64,000 nt of DNA, taken from contig NZ_JOEH01000006.1 in the NCBI RefSeq assembly GCF_000719095.1, forward strand, positions 62,001 to 126,000, given 5' to 3'. The notes beneath the pieces were generated by a model. The model was not told the DNA's origin. It did no database searches and saw only the letters and a list, made by a program, of their open reading frames with translations. Both the position numbers and the translations under genes were made by a program. Below are positions 8,341-19,267 of this stretch, piece after piece (the first letter of the stretch is position 1; every line of letters begins with the position of its first letter). The DNA is from Streptacidiphilus jeojiense (lineage in GTDB: Bacteria; Actinomycetota; Actinomycetes; Streptomycetales; Streptomycetaceae).

Positions 8341-8360
8341 CATCCCCCCTACGGGGGATG
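8341..8360. promoter_or_regulatory. 20-bp palindrome between two-component and ABC operons
   Basis: CATCCCCC, four bases (CTAC), then GGGGGATG form 8-bp perfect arms. The site is 50 bases from the kinase start and 79 bases from the exporter start, inside the only regulatory region they share. It is a candidate operator for the NarL-type regulator. A hairpin role in mRNA is possible but less likely at this place. Confidence 0.6.
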
Positions 8361-8438
8361 CGCGGGCCGGGGGAGTCGCTGGCACCGGTGACGGGAAGAC
8401 GGCTCCTCGGCGCGACGACCGGGGAGCGGCCCGACGCC

Positions 8439-9428
8439 ATGATTTCTGCCATGGAAGCAACCATCGCGGTATCCGGCCTGCGCAAGCGCTTCGGGCCGAC
8501 GCAGGCTCTCGACGGCCTGACATTCACGGTTACGCCGGGGCAGGTCACCGGCTTCGTAGGACCCAACGGCGCGGGGAAGTCCACCACGATGCGGGTGATC
8601 CTCGGCCTGGACGCCCCGGACGCGGGCACCGCTCTCATCGGTGGGCAGCAGTACCGCGCCCTGAAGCGTCCGCTGAGCCATGTCGGTGCGCTGCTGGACG
8701 CAGCCGCGCTGCAGCCCAGCCGGACCGCCCGCAACCACCTGCTGTGGCTCGCGCACTCCCAGGGCCTGGGCGGCAAGCGGGTCGACGAGGTGGTCCGACT
8801 GGCCGGCCTGGAGTCGGCGGCCCGCCGCCGGGCCGGGGGCTACTCCCTCGGTATGCGGCAGCGGCTCGGGATCGCCGCCGCGATGCTCGGCGACCCCCCG
8901 GTGCTGATGCTGGACGAGCCCTTCAACGGGCTGGACCCGGAGGGGATCGTCTGGATGCGCGGGCTGCTGGGCTCGCTGGCCGCGCAGGGACGGGCGGTGC
9001 TGGTCTCCAGCCATCTGATGAGCGAACTGCAGGACACCGCCCACCACTTGCTGGTGCTGGGGCGCGGCCGGGTCATCGCCGACACCAGCGTCCGCGAGTT
9101 GGTCGCGGCTGCGTCCGGGGACCGGGTCACCCTGCGCACCTCGGAGCGTTCGACGGCGATGACCCTGCTGGCACGGGCCGGCGCGACGGTGGCGGCCACC
9201 GACCGGGACACGCTCACCGTGTCGGGGCTGGCGGCGGAGCGCATCGTCGAGCTGCTGTCGGCGGACGGGGTGCCGTTCTCGGAGGTGTCCGCGCACCGGG
9301 CGACGCTGGAGGAGGCCTACATGGAACTGACCAGGGACGCGGTGGAGTTCCGCGGCGCGAGCAGCGACGGCGATGGCGGCGGTGCTGGTGCCGGCGCTGG
9401 TGCCTCGGCCGAGGAGGTGGCGCGATGA
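8439..9428 (+). CDS. ABC-2 exporter ATPase subunit
   Basis: A 329-residue ATP-binding subunit. It shows Walker A GPNGAGKS, signature YSLGMRQRLGIAAAM, Walker B VLMLDEPFNGLDPEG and the switch His in VLVSSHLMSE. The extended C-terminal part (residues about 225-329) is typical of DrrA/CcmA-like exporters and ends in an Ala/Gly-rich tail. ATG at 8439 has GGGGAG 12 bases upstream. A second ATG at 8451 (MEATIAV) is equally plausible. It overlaps the first permease by ATGA. The likely role is export of a drug, peptide or lipid under control of the divergent two-component system. Confidence 0.93.
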   Translation: MISAMEATIAVSGLRKRFGPTQALDGLTFTVTPGQVTGFVGPNGAGKSTTMRVILGLDAPDAGTALIGGQQYRALKRPLSHVGALLDAAALQPSRTARNHLLWLAHSQGLGGKRVDEVVRLAGLESAARRRAGGYSLGMRQRLGIAAAMLGDPPVLMLDEPFNGLDPEGIVWMRGLLGSLAAQGRAVLVSSHLMSELQDTAHHLLVLGRGRVIADTSVRELVAAASGDRVTLRTSERSTAMTLLARAGATVAATDRDTLTVSGLAAERIVELLSADGVPFSEVSAHRATLEEAYMELTRDAVEFRGASSDGDGGGAGAGAGASAEEVAR

Positions 9429-11026
9429 GTGCCACGATCACGCCGTACCGCTCGCAGGTCCAGGCGCAGGCGGCCCGGGCGGGGTTCCCGCAGCTGCTGC
9501 GGGCCGAGTGGACCAAGTTCCGTACCGTGCGCGGCTGGATGGTCGGCCTGGTAGTCGCCGCGCTGGCGCTGGTCGGGGTCGGGGTGCTCAGCGCGCTGGG
9601 CAGCCACCGCAGTTGCGGTGGACCGAACGGCTCGATCACCTGCCCCTCGGTGCCGGTCGGCCCCGAGGGCGGGATGGTGACCGACCGTTTCTACTTCGTG
9701 CACCAGTCACTGGCCGGTGACGGCAGCATCACCGCCAGGATCACCGGGCTGTCCGGCAAGGAGCCCTGGTCCAAGGCCGGAGTCATCGTCAAGAACGGTA
9801 CCGGCCAGGGTTCGGCCTACGCGGCGGTGCTGGCCACAGCCGGCCACGGGGTACGGATGCAGTACGACTTCACCCACGACACGGCCGGGCTGTCCGGCGC
9901 GGTCTCCGCGGGTTCGCCGCGCTGGCTGCGGCTGACCCGCTCCGGTGACACGGTCACGGGCTACGACTCCAGCGACGGCAGCAACTGGACCCTGATCGGC
10001 ACCGCACACCTGGCCGGGCTGCCGTCCACAGTTCAGATCGGGATGTTCGCGACCTCGCCGGACGCGGTGCAGACGACGTCCAGCAGCTTCGGCAGTAGCA
10101 GCACCACCGGCGGTCCCACCCTTGCGACGGCCACCTTCGACCAGGTCGGCCTGCAGGGCGGGACGTCCGGTGCGGTGTGGAAGGGGGACGAGGTCGGCGG
10201 AGCCCAGGGCGGCCCCGTCGTCGGTTCCGGCGGCCCCGGTGCCGCCGGGTCGGGTGCGACGGGCGGGAACGGCTCGCCGACGTCCGAGGGCTTCCAACAG
10301 GACCAGGCCACGGGTGCGTTCAGCATCCGCGGGTCCGGCGACATCGCCCCGTCCGTGGGTGGTCCGCTGGGAGACGGCCAGGCCGTCGAACGCAGCCTGG
10401 TCGGCACCTTCGCCGGGCTGGTCGTGGTGATCGTGCTGGGGACGCTGTTCATCACCGCCGAGTACCGGCGCGGGCTGATCCGCACCACCCTCACCGCGAG
10501 CCAGGGACGCGGCCGGGTGCTGGCGGCCAAGGCCGTCGTGGCAGCCGCCGTCTCCTTCGTCACCGGAGTGGTGGCCGCGGCGGTGGCCCTTCCGTTGTGC
10601 ATGCACATCCTGAAGGCCAACGGCAATGCGCTCTATCCCATCGGCCTGCTCACCGAAGTACGCCTGGTGGTCGGTACGGGGGCGCTGCTCGCCGTCGCCG
10701 CAGTCCTGGCGCTGGCCGTCGGCACGATCCTGCGGCGCGGCGCCGGGGCGGTCACCGTCGTCATCGCGATGATCGTACTGCCGTACATCCTGGCGACCGC
10801 ATCGGTGCTCCCGGCCGGCCCGTCGGAGTGGCTGCTGCGGCTCACCCCGGCGGCGGGCTTCGCCATCCAGCAGAGCCTGAAGGCGTTCAGCCAGGTCGCC
10901 GGCGTCTACACGCCGACCAACGGCTTCTTCCCGCTGTCTCCGTGGGCCGGTTTCGCGGTGATGTGCGGCTGGGCCGCCGTCGCCCTGGCGGTCGCCGGGT
11001 ACCTGCTGCGCAGGAGGGACGTATGA
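9425..11026 (+). CDS. ABC-2 permease with a large extracytoplasmic insert
   Basis: A 533-residue membrane subunit, about twice the usual size. It begins with the actinobacterial ABC-2 motif LLRAEWTKFRTVRGW, then membrane segment 1 (about 39-58). A hydrophilic region of about 260 residues follows (about 60-317). Within it, residues about 90-242 resemble the DUF1349/LamG-like jelly roll (SLAGDGSITARITG...WSKAGVIVKNG). A Gly/Ser-rich linker leads to five further membrane segments from residue about 325. The insert between segments 1 and 2 should face outward and may bind substrate or glycan. It is coupled to the genes on both sides by ATGA overlaps. Confidence 0.88.
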   Translation: MSATITPYRSQVQAQAARAGFPQLLRAEWTKFRTVRGWMVGLVVAALALVGVGVLSALGSHRSCGGPNGSITCPSVPVGPEGGMVTDRFYFVHQSLAGDGSITARITGLSGKEPWSKAGVIVKNGTGQGSAYAAVLATAGHGVRMQYDFTHDTAGLSGAVSAGSPRWLRLTRSGDTVTGYDSSDGSNWTLIGTAHLAGLPSTVQIGMFATSPDAVQTTSSSFGSSSTTGGPTLATATFDQVGLQGGTSGAVWKGDEVGGAQGGPVVGSGGPGAAGSGATGGNGSPTSEGFQQDQATGAFSIRGSGDIAPSVGGPLGDGQAVERSLVGTFAGLVVVIVLGTLFITAEYRRGLIRTTLTASQGRGRVLAAKAVVAAAVSFVTGVVAAAVALPLCMHILKANGNALYPIGLLTEVRLVVGTGALLAVAAVLALAVGTILRRGAGAVTVVIAMIVLPYILATASVLPAGPSEWLLRLTPAAGFAIQQSLKAFSQVAGVYTPTNGFFPLSPWAGFAVMCGWAAVALAVAGYLLRRRDV

Positions 11027-11790
11027 GGCTCGCCCTGCACGCCGAGTGGACCAAGCTGCGGACCCAGCCGGGCACGGCAGCCCTGCTGATCGGCGCGGTG
11101 GTGCTGACCGTCGGGTTGAGCACGGGGGTGGCGGCGGCGTCGAGCACGTCGAGCGCCTCCGACCCGGCGAAGCTCGCCCTCACCGGCATCTACCTGGGCC
11201 AGATCGCGGTCGCGTCGCTGTCCGTGCTGGTGATGGGCGGCGAGTACAGCACCGGCATGATCCGCACCACGCTGGGGGCGATACCGCGCCGCTGGACCGT
11301 GCTGGCCGCGAAGGCGACCCTGGTCGCCGGCGCGGCGGCGGCCGCGGGCGTCGTCGCCGTCCTGGGCAGCCTGCTGGCCGGGGCGCTGATCCTCCCCGGC
11401 CACGGCTTCACCGTCGCACACGGGTATCCGCCGCTGTCGCCCAGCGACGGCGCGGTACTGCGGGCCGCCGTCGGGTCGGTGCTGTACCTGGCGCTGATCG
11501 CACTGCTCAGCCTCGGCGTCGCCACCGCCGTCCGGGACTCGGCCGCGGCCGTGGGGGTGGTCCTGGCGCTGCTCTTCCTCTTCCCGATCGTGGCGTCGGT
11601 GGTGAGCGACCCGCACTGGCAGCGCCATCTGCAGCAGATCGCCCCGATGACGGCCGGACTCGCGGTCCAGGCGACAACGGGACTGCGCAGCCTGCCGATC
11701 GGGCCCTGGGCGGGACTGGGGGTGCTCGCCGCTTGGGCAGCCGGATGGCTGCTCACCGGCGGGCTGCTGCTGCGGCTGCGCGACGCTTGA
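11023..11790 (+). CDS. ABC-2 permease, second membrane subunit
   Basis: A 255-residue permease that opens with LHAEWTKLRTQPG, the same motif as its larger partner, followed by six hydrophobic segments and a GGEYSTGMIRTTL loop typical of ABC-2 permeases. It lacks the extracytoplasmic insert of the preceding protein, so the two probably form a heterodimer. ATG overlaps the previous stop (ATGA). It is the last gene of the exporter operon and converges with the DUF3291 gene only seven bases further on. No clear terminator hairpin is visible in that gap. Confidence 0.9.
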   Translation: MRLALHAEWTKLRTQPGTAALLIGAVVLTVGLSTGVAAASSTSSASDPAKLALTGIYLGQIAVASLSVLVMGGEYSTGMIRTTLGAIPRRWTVLAAKATLVAGAAAAAGVVAVLGSLLAGALILPGHGFTVAHGYPPLSPSDGAVLRAAVGSVLYLALIALLSLGVATAVRDSAAAVGVVLALLFLFPIVASVVSDPHWQRHLQQIAPMTAGLAVQATTGLRSLPIGPWAGLGVLAAWAAGWLLTGGLLLRLRDA

Positions 11791-11797
11791 CGGTGCG

Positions 11798-12283
11798 TCA
11801 GGGGGTGGCCGGCGCCGGAGTGGGAGTTGCATCCGGTGCCGGGTGCGGGCTGCGGAAGGTGAACGCCTCGGGGCCCTCGCCGTGTTCGCGCAGGAGGGCG
11901 ACGCGTTGCACCGCCTCGGCGACGGTGGGGCGGTGGCCCGCCGGAACCCACCACAGCGCCAGGTGGTGCTCGGCCAGCCGCTCGAACCACTCGCGGCGGC
12001 GGCTGAGCACCTTCAGGTGGTCGCTGCGGTAGGTGAAGTCCTTCAGCGCCTGCACCGACTCCCAGACCGAGAGGTTGATCAGCAACATGTCGTCACGGTC
12101 GTCGGGGCGCACGCTGGTTGAATCCGCGCCGTCGTCGTCGACCAGGCGCCAGACGAAGCCCGGCGACCCGTCGGCCAGGGCATTGATCTCGGGGAGTTGG
12201 GCGACGAAGTCGGCGAGGACCGGGCCGTCGAGTGGGGCGAGGATGCGTCCGACATTGACCTGGGCGAGGTGGAAGTCAGCCAT
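11798..12283 (-). CDS. DUF3291-family protein
   Basis: A 161-residue cytoplasmic protein that begins MADFHLAQVNVGRI and contains INLSVWESVQALKDFTYRSDH and WWVPAGHRPTVAEAVQR, the conserved core of DUF3291. Its ferredoxin-like dimeric alpha-beta barrel fold resembles antibiotic-biosynthesis monooxygenases. No function is established. The open frame extends 12 residues upstream, but ATG 12283 matches the family start. It lies 48 bases downstream of the SufR-like regulator on the same strand and may share its transcript. Confidence 0.85.
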   Translation of the reverse strand: MADFHLAQVNVGRILAPLDGPVLADFVAQLPEINALADGSPGFVWRLVDDDGADSTSVRPDDRDDMLLINLSVWESVQALKDFTYRSDHLKVLSRRREWFERLAEHHLALWWVPAGHRPTVAEAVQRVALLREHGEGPEAFTFRSPHPAPDATPTPAPATP

Positions 12284-12331
12284 GGGGACAGCATGGCCGG
12301 AGCCGCCTTCTATCGTCAATGGCTATTGGTT

Positions 12332-13018
12332 TTAGATCTCACCCTTCGGCGCCAGTGCAACGCAGCACCCGTCCGGGACCGGCAGCGGATCCAGCGTCGC
12401 CGTCCAGCCCTCTCCATCGGCGCGGCCGGGCAGCAGCCCCTCGATCAGCGCCAGATTCATCCCGCAGATCAGCGCGGGGAACTCCTCGGCCAGCGACCGG
12501 AACGGGCAGTTGTGCAGCCGGAGGACCGCCTGGTCCCAGTACGGCTCGTACCCCCGCTCCCGCAACTCGGCCTCGGGGTCGGCGCGGCAGCTCCCGGCCG
12601 GCTCGGCTGCCAAGGCGGCCCCGGCTTCCCTGGCTGCCGACTGCAGCTCCCGGTCGAGCCCAGCCCGCTCGACCACGTCCGCCAGCAGCCTGGCGACCGA
12701 GTCGTAGCTACGCGGCGGCAACGACAACTCCCTTTCCCCCGGCGCCCGCTGATACAGCTTCGCGGGCCGCCCGGCCCCCGGCCCGCTACGCCCCGACAGC
12801 CGCTGGTACGTCACCGTGAGCAGCCCGGCCTCGACCAACCGGTCCAGATGGAACGCAGCCAGCGACCGCGACACCCCCGCCGCCGCAGCAGCCGCATCCC
12901 GCCCCACCGCCCCCGGCCCAGCCGCCACCACCCGATACAGCTTGCGCCGCACCGGATCACCCAGAACGGCAACCGTGTCGAGAACCGCGTCGTCGCTGTC
13001 GGTGTTGTCGTTGCTCAT
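12332..13018 (-). CDS. ArsR/SufR-like regulator with a cysteine cluster
   Basis: A 228-residue transcription factor. Residues about 12-85 are a winged helix (LGDPVRRKLYRVVAAGPGAVGRDAAAAAAGVSR, LAAFHLDRLVEAGLL). The C-terminal half carries Cys in SCRADPE, NCPFR, ICGMN and GCCVA. The NCPF-to-ICGMN spacing, C-x13-C, and the hydrophobic residues around it are like SufR-type regulators that hold an iron-sulfur cluster. It may therefore sense iron, oxygen or redox state. It probably represses itself and the DUF3291 gene behind it. Cluster binding is inferred from spacing only. Confidence 0.83.
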   Translation of the reverse strand: MSNDNTDSDDAVLDTVAVLGDPVRRKLYRVVAAGPGAVGRDAAAAAAGVSRSLAAFHLDRLVEAGLLTVTYQRLSGRSGPGAGRPAKLYQRAPGERELSLPPRSYDSVARLLADVVERAGLDRELQSAAREAGAALAAEPAGSCRADPEAELRERGYEPYWDQAVLRLHNCPFRSLAEEFPALICGMNLALIEGLLPGRADGEGWTATLDPLPVPDGCCVALAPKGEI

Positions 13019-13066
13019 ATGTCGACTCTATAGCGAGTGGACGTTGGTGTTAGCGGAGGCGGAACG

Positions 13067-13980
13067 TCACCGGTCCCGGCGGAGGTGGTCGATGGCGAGG
13101 CGGGCGGCTTGGCCGATTGCGGTGTCGGCTGCGGGGAGGCGCTGGTGCACCGAGTGGGTGCGGAGGAAGACGGCGACGGCGTAGCGGCCGCCCTCCGGGT
13201 ACTCGATTACGCCCGCCTCGTTGCGGACGGTCCAGTGGGTGCCGCTCTTGGCGGACACCCGTACGGGCTCCGGGAAGCCGGACTCCAGGCGGCCGGACTG
13301 GAACTGGCGGCCCATCAGATCGCGCACCTCGGCGCAGGCCTCGGCGGGTCCGGCCTGGTCGCGCCAGATCGCTGCCAGCAGGGCGGTGATCTCACGCGGG
13401 GTGCTGGCCCTGCCGTGTGCGGGGTTCAGGTAGGCGAGGGAGCGGATGCGGTCCGCGGGGACCACTCCTCGCCGCTTGGCGGGATCGCCGTGGAGCTCGC
13501 GTTGGACCTCGGCGGCGCCCTCGCGGCAGCTGTTGCCCAGCCGGAACTCGGTGAAGCCCAGCCCGGCGATGGTGTCGCGGACGTTCTGGGCGCCGACGCG
13601 TTCCAGCAGCAGATCGGTCGCGGCGTTGTCGCTGAGGCTCATCATCAGGAAGGCGGCGTCGCGCAGCGAGAGTTCGACGTCGTCCCGGCAGCCGTCGCTA
13701 CCCGCACTGCTGTCGCCGCCGCTGCGGTGGGTGCCGGTGACGATGTGGCGCTCGGTGGGGTCCAGCGTTCCGGCGGCGGCCTGACGGGCGTACTCCAAGG
13801 CGACGGCGATCTTGAACACCGAGGCGAGGACGACCGGGGTGTCCGCGCCCAGGGCCACCTCGCCGTCCCCGCTGCCGTCCCGGTCCCCGTCCAGCTCGCG
13901 CACATGGAGGAAGCCCTCGGCGCCCGCCTCGGCGAAGATCTCCTTGAGGGCGGTGCCGAGCGGGTCCAGTGGATGACCGG

Positions 13981-13984
<4 letters not shown>
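13067..13984 (-). CDS. beta-lactamase-fold serine hydrolase, class A-like
   Basis: A 305-residue serine hydrolase of the penicillin-binding/class A beta-lactamase superfamily. Ser55-x-x-Lys58 is in ASVFK, the SDN motif is at about 118-120 and the KTG-equivalent is KSGT at about 246-249. The omega-loop region reads SLAYLNP, where class A enzymes have ExxLN, so the deacylating Glu166 is absent. No signal peptide is seen, which is odd for a beta-lactamase. It is more likely an esterase or peptidase-like protein than a resistance enzyme. The GTG start overlaps the recQ stop, so it is coupled to recQ. Confidence 0.82.
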
Positions 13985-15963
<1,979 letters not shown>

Positions 15964-16014
15964 CCGGCGATTCTACGGGTGCGGACGAGGCCCCCGGGGC
16001 GGGCTTCGGTCAGC

Positions 16015-18048
16015 TCACCCCTTTCGGGGAGCGGCGCCGCGGTCGGCGTGCCACTCCAGGACCTGGACCCCGTAGCGCGGCAGGGTGACCCGGTCGACGT
16101 CCGCGCCGTCGAGCGTACGCAGCGTGCCGCCCTCGGAGGTGACCGGTTTCACGGTCACCTCCTCGCGGCTCTGGCTGACCAGCCAGACGAAGCTGCGGCC
16201 GTCCCGGTGCTCCAGCCGGTCCACGGCGACCCTGGGGTCGGCGACGGTCACCGGGCGGCGGACGCCCGCGTGGGCGGCCAGCGCGTCGTAGAGGACGCTG
16301 GTGTCCTCCGGATTGACCCGGGGGGTGGCCGCCGCCATCTGCTCGATCGGGTAGGTGCAGAGCACCACGGCTCCCGCGCCGACCCGGCGCAGCAGCAGCG
16401 CGGGGCGGCCGCGCCCGTCGGAGGCCAGCACCTCCGCCCCGGTGGGGACCACCGGGAGGAACACCCGGCTGTCGGGTCCGCCCGCAGCGCGGAAGTTGAG
16501 CCGGGCGCCCTCGGCCAGGGTGCCGAAGGGCCGGTGCAGGGTGAACCGGATCTCGTCGTCCTCCACCGGGTTCACCAGGCCGTACTCCAGCTGGTGCTCG
16601 ACGCCGAAGAGCCGGTCCAGGTGGGCGTACCAGGGGCCGCGCTGCTCGTCGTGGCTGCCGGGGGAGTAGGAGACGTAGACGGTGGCGCCGTCCCGGGCCC
16701 GCTGCTCCAGTTCGTACCAGGTGGGGGCGAGCAGCTGTTTGGTGGAGGGGACCAGGTAGAGCCGGGCGGTGCCGGGCAGGCCGTCGCTCTCCCGGGTGAG
16801 CGCCGGGGGTGCGTCGGCGAGCCGGGCGGCGACCCAGGACTGGCGGAGGATCTGCTGCGCCGAGGCGCGGTCCTCGGCGCGGGTGAAGGGGTAGAGGGTG
16901 TCCAGGTAGGAGGTGACCACCAGGGCGGTGTCGGAGTCGGCGCGCCGGCAGCGGCCGAAGTCGACCCGCTCCAGCAGCGCGGCGAACTCCTTCATCTCCA
17001 CCAGCTGCGGCTTGGGCGCACCATGACGGTCGGTCAGGCCGAAGTGCATCTCGAAGGCATGGTGCCGGTACGGGGGCTGCTCGGCCAGGTCGTCGTAGTC
17101 GGTGTTGTTCCAGGCGATCCAGCCGGTGGCCCCGGCCAGCAGCGAGTTGTGCATGGCCTGGCGGTAGTAGTGGGCGGCGTTGGCGCCGGAGACGAAGTCC
17201 GAGCTGACGCCGAACTCCTCCAGCAGCACCGGGCGGCCGAAGGTGCCGGCCAGCTCGCAGACCCAGGCGGCGGCGTGGTGCTGGCGGACCGGGTCGTCCT
17301 CCATCCGGTAGACGTGCGGGCCGAGGAAGTCGCAGATCTCGGCGCTGTGCCGGACCCGGAAGCCGTTGTCGTGGCCCGAGGTCTCCAGGCCCCAGGCGCC
17401 GTCGCCCAGCGAGACCGGCTGGGTGCCGCCGGCCGCGCGCACCGCGTCCACCATGATCTGCGCCCAGGCCGAGACGGCCTCGGCGGTCGCGGTGGCGCGG
17501 TCGCCGTAGATCGGCATCTCGTTGGAGACCAGCCAGCCGAGCACCGCCGGGTGGTCCTTGAAGCGGCGCACCATCTCCTTGGCGAACCAGGCCTGCCGGC
17601 CCACCATCCAGACGTCCTGGTAGAGGTCGCGTCCGCCGCGCCAGACGGGGTCCCAGTTCTCGCCGGACATGTGGCCGACCACGAAGGTGGGCACGGTGCC
17701 CATGCCCAGGGCCCGGTGGCGGTCCAGGAAGTCGGCGAAGCGGTCGCAGAGCCGCTCGTCGACGCTGTCGGGGGTGGGCATGAAGTCGGGCCAGTAGAAG
17801 AACGAGCGGGTCATGGTGAGGCCGTGGTCCCGCAGGGTGCGCAGCTCCTGGTCCACCACCTCGCCGTCGTAGCCGGTGCCGGCGGAGGCCGTGCCGCCGG
17901 AGCCCGTGCCGCCGTAGCCGGTGCCGGCGGAACCGTCCCGCCACATCAGCGGGCCGCCGGTGCGGGACCAGTAGTTGACGCCGAACCAGGTGACCGGCGG
18001 TCCGTCCGGCTGTCCGTCGGAGGTGAGGCGGGCAGAGTTCCGGTGCAT
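16015..18048 (-). CDS. GH5-like glycoside hydrolase
   Basis: A 677-residue probable retaining glycosidase with a TIM barrel of the GH-A clan. It opens FGVNYWSRTGGP. The acid/base pair is Asn176-Glu177 in LVSNEMPIYG and the nucleophile is Glu278 in LLEEFGV. The second half (about 400-677) has a Rossmann-like and beta-sandwich layout, as in GH42 and mannanase-like enzymes. Residues about 39-62 are a Gly/Ser/Thr repeat inserted after the first strand. There is no signal peptide, so it acts in the cytoplasm. ATG 18048 has AGGGG nine bases upstream; the frame upstream to 18138 is unlikely coding. ACCGGTT operators lie ahead of it. The sugar specificity is not readable. Confidence 0.82.
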   Translation of the reverse strand: MHRNSARLTSDGQPDGPPVTWFGVNYWSRTGGPLMWRDGSAGTGYGGTGSGGTASAGTGYDGEVVDQELRTLRDHGLTMTRSFFYWPDFMPTPDSVDERLCDRFADFLDRHRALGMGTVPTFVVGHMSGENWDPVWRGGRDLYQDVWMVGRQAWFAKEMVRRFKDHPAVLGWLVSNEMPIYGDRATATAEAVSAWAQIMVDAVRAAGGTQPVSLGDGAWGLETSGHDNGFRVRHSAEICDFLGPHVYRMEDDPVRQHHAAAWVCELAGTFGRPVLLEEFGVSSDFVSGANAAHYYRQAMHNSLLAGATGWIAWNNTDYDDLAEQPPYRHHAFEMHFGLTDRHGAPKPQLVEMKEFAALLERVDFGRCRRADSDTALVVTSYLDTLYPFTRAEDRASAQQILRQSWVAARLADAPPALTRESDGLPGTARLYLVPSTKQLLAPTWYELEQRARDGATVYVSYSPGSHDEQRGPWYAHLDRLFGVEHQLEYGLVNPVEDDEIRFTLHRPFGTLAEGARLNFRAAGGPDSRVFLPVVPTGAEVLASDGRGRPALLLRRVGAGAVVLCTYPIEQMAAATPRVNPEDTSVLYDALAAHAGVRRPVTVADPRVAVDRLEHRDGRSFVWLVSQSREEVTVKPVTSEGGTLRTLDGADVDRVTLPRYGVQVLEWHADRGAAPRKG

Positions 18049-18132
18049 GCGGGAATCCCCTCGGGGCAAGGGCGACAAATGGAAGTGCCGGACCCGGTGC
18101 GGACGGGCGGTCCCGGTGGGGACAGGGAAGCA

Positions 18133-18146
18133 CTGCACCGGTTTAG
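18133..18146. promoter_or_regulatory. ACCGGTT-type LacI operator, site 1
   Basis: CTGCACCGGTTTAG matches the consensus CTGAACCGGTTTAG at all but one position. It lies 85 bases upstream of the GH5-like start. Its centre is exactly 60 bases from that of the next site, so a tetrameric or dimer-pair repressor could bind both on one face of the helix. Confidence 0.7.
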
Positions 18147-18192
18147 CGACAACCCCCGGAGCAGTATTCGACAGTGTTTCGACGAAGATTCC

Positions 18193-18206
18193 CTAAACCG
18201 GTTCAG
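18193..18206. promoter_or_regulatory. ACCGGTT-type LacI operator, site 2
   Basis: CTAAACCGGTTCAG is a near-perfect palindrome around CCGG. It overlaps the last codons and stop (18203-18205) of the repressor gene itself and stands before the GH5-like gene. Confidence 0.78.
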
Positions 18207-19228
18207 TCTTGATCTTCGCCGGCCGGCGCCGCGGTGCTGCCGCGCAGGGTCAGCACCGGGTCGGGATCGCGCAGGTCACCGCAGTCGGCGCCGCCGGCGG
18301 CCTGCCGCAGCACCCGGGCGGCGTGCGCGCCGTGCTCGGCGATGTCCCGGCTGAGTGCGGTGAGCGACGGGTGCACCAGCTCGCACAGCGCGGAGTCGTC
18401 CCAGGCCAGCATGGAGACGTCGGCGGGAACCCGCAGGCCCAGGCCCTGCGCGGCGGACAGCCCGGACACCGCCATCACATCGTTGTCGTAGACCAGCGCG
18501 GTCGGCCGGCGCGGGCCCAGCAGCAGCTCGCGGGTGGCGGCAGCGCCCTGCTCGCCGCTGTAGTCGGAGGCCACCGTGCGGTACTCCACCCCCAGCTCCC
18601 AGGCGCAGGCGGCGAAGGCCTCGGTGCGGATCCGGGTGTGCAGCAGCTGCTCAGGGCCGGCCACCCGGGCGATCCGCCGGTGGCCCAGGCCGACCAGATG
18701 GCTCAGCGCGGTGCGGGCCGCGGCGGCGTCGTCGGTCCACACCGCGGGCAGGCTGCCGGCCGCCTGGGGCATGCCGATGGCCACCGTCGGCATGCCCAGC
18801 TGCTCCAGCACCGGCACCCTGGCGTCGTCCACCCGCAGGTCCACCAGGAACACCCCGTCCACCCGGCGCCGTCCCCACCAGGAGCGATAGGTGGCGATCT
18901 CGGCCAGCTGGTCGTCGGCCACGGTGAACAGCAGCGGGGTGCCGGTGGCCGACAGCTCGGCCTGGATGCCGGAGATCAGCTGCATGAAGTAGGGCTCCAG
19001 GCCCAGCGTGCGGGCCGGCCGGTCGACCACCAGGCCGAAGGCGTTGGCCCGGCCGTCGGACAGGGCCACCGCGGCGCTGTTGGGCTGCCAGCCCAGCTCC
19101 TCGGCGATGGCCAGGATCCGCCTGCGGGTCGGCTCGGAGACCCCGGGCCGACCGTTCAGCGCGAAGGACACCGCGCCCTTGGTGACCCCGGCCCGCCGGG
19201 CGATGTCCTGCATGGTGGGACGCTTCAC
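18203..19228 (-). CDS. LacI-family transcriptional repressor
   Basis: A 341-residue sugar-responsive repressor. The helix-turn-helix is MQDIARRAGVTKGAVSFALNGRPGVSEPTRRRIL, followed by the hinge helix NSAAVALSDGR. The periplasmic-binding-protein-like core runs from about residue 63 to the end. Matching CCGG-centred palindromes occur before the divergent importer operon and this gene (19268-19281) and before the GH5-like gene (two sites). It therefore probably represses itself, the importer and the glycosidases. ATG at 19228 has GGAGGA upstream on the reverse strand. The effector is presumably an oligosaccharide or its hydrolysis product. Confidence 0.94.
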   Translation of the reverse strand: MKRPTMQDIARRAGVTKGAVSFALNGRPGVSEPTRRRILAIAEELGWQPNSAAVALSDGRANAFGLVVDRPARTLGLEPYFMQLISGIQAELSATGTPLLFTVADDQLAEIATYRSWWGRRRVDGVFLVDLRVDDARVPVLEQLGMPTVAIGMPQAAGSLPAVWTDDAAAARTALSHLVGLGHRRIARVAGPEQLLHTRIRTEAFAACAWELGVEYRTVASDYSGEQGAAATRELLLGPRRPTALVYDNDVMAVSGLSAAQGLGLRVPADVSMLAWDDSALCELVHPSLTALSRDIAEHGAHAARVLRQAAGGADCGDLRDPDPVLTLRGSTAAPAGEDQD

Positions 19229-19267
19229 CGTGCTCCTCCGTTGAGCTGTGACTATGCCGGGTTATCG

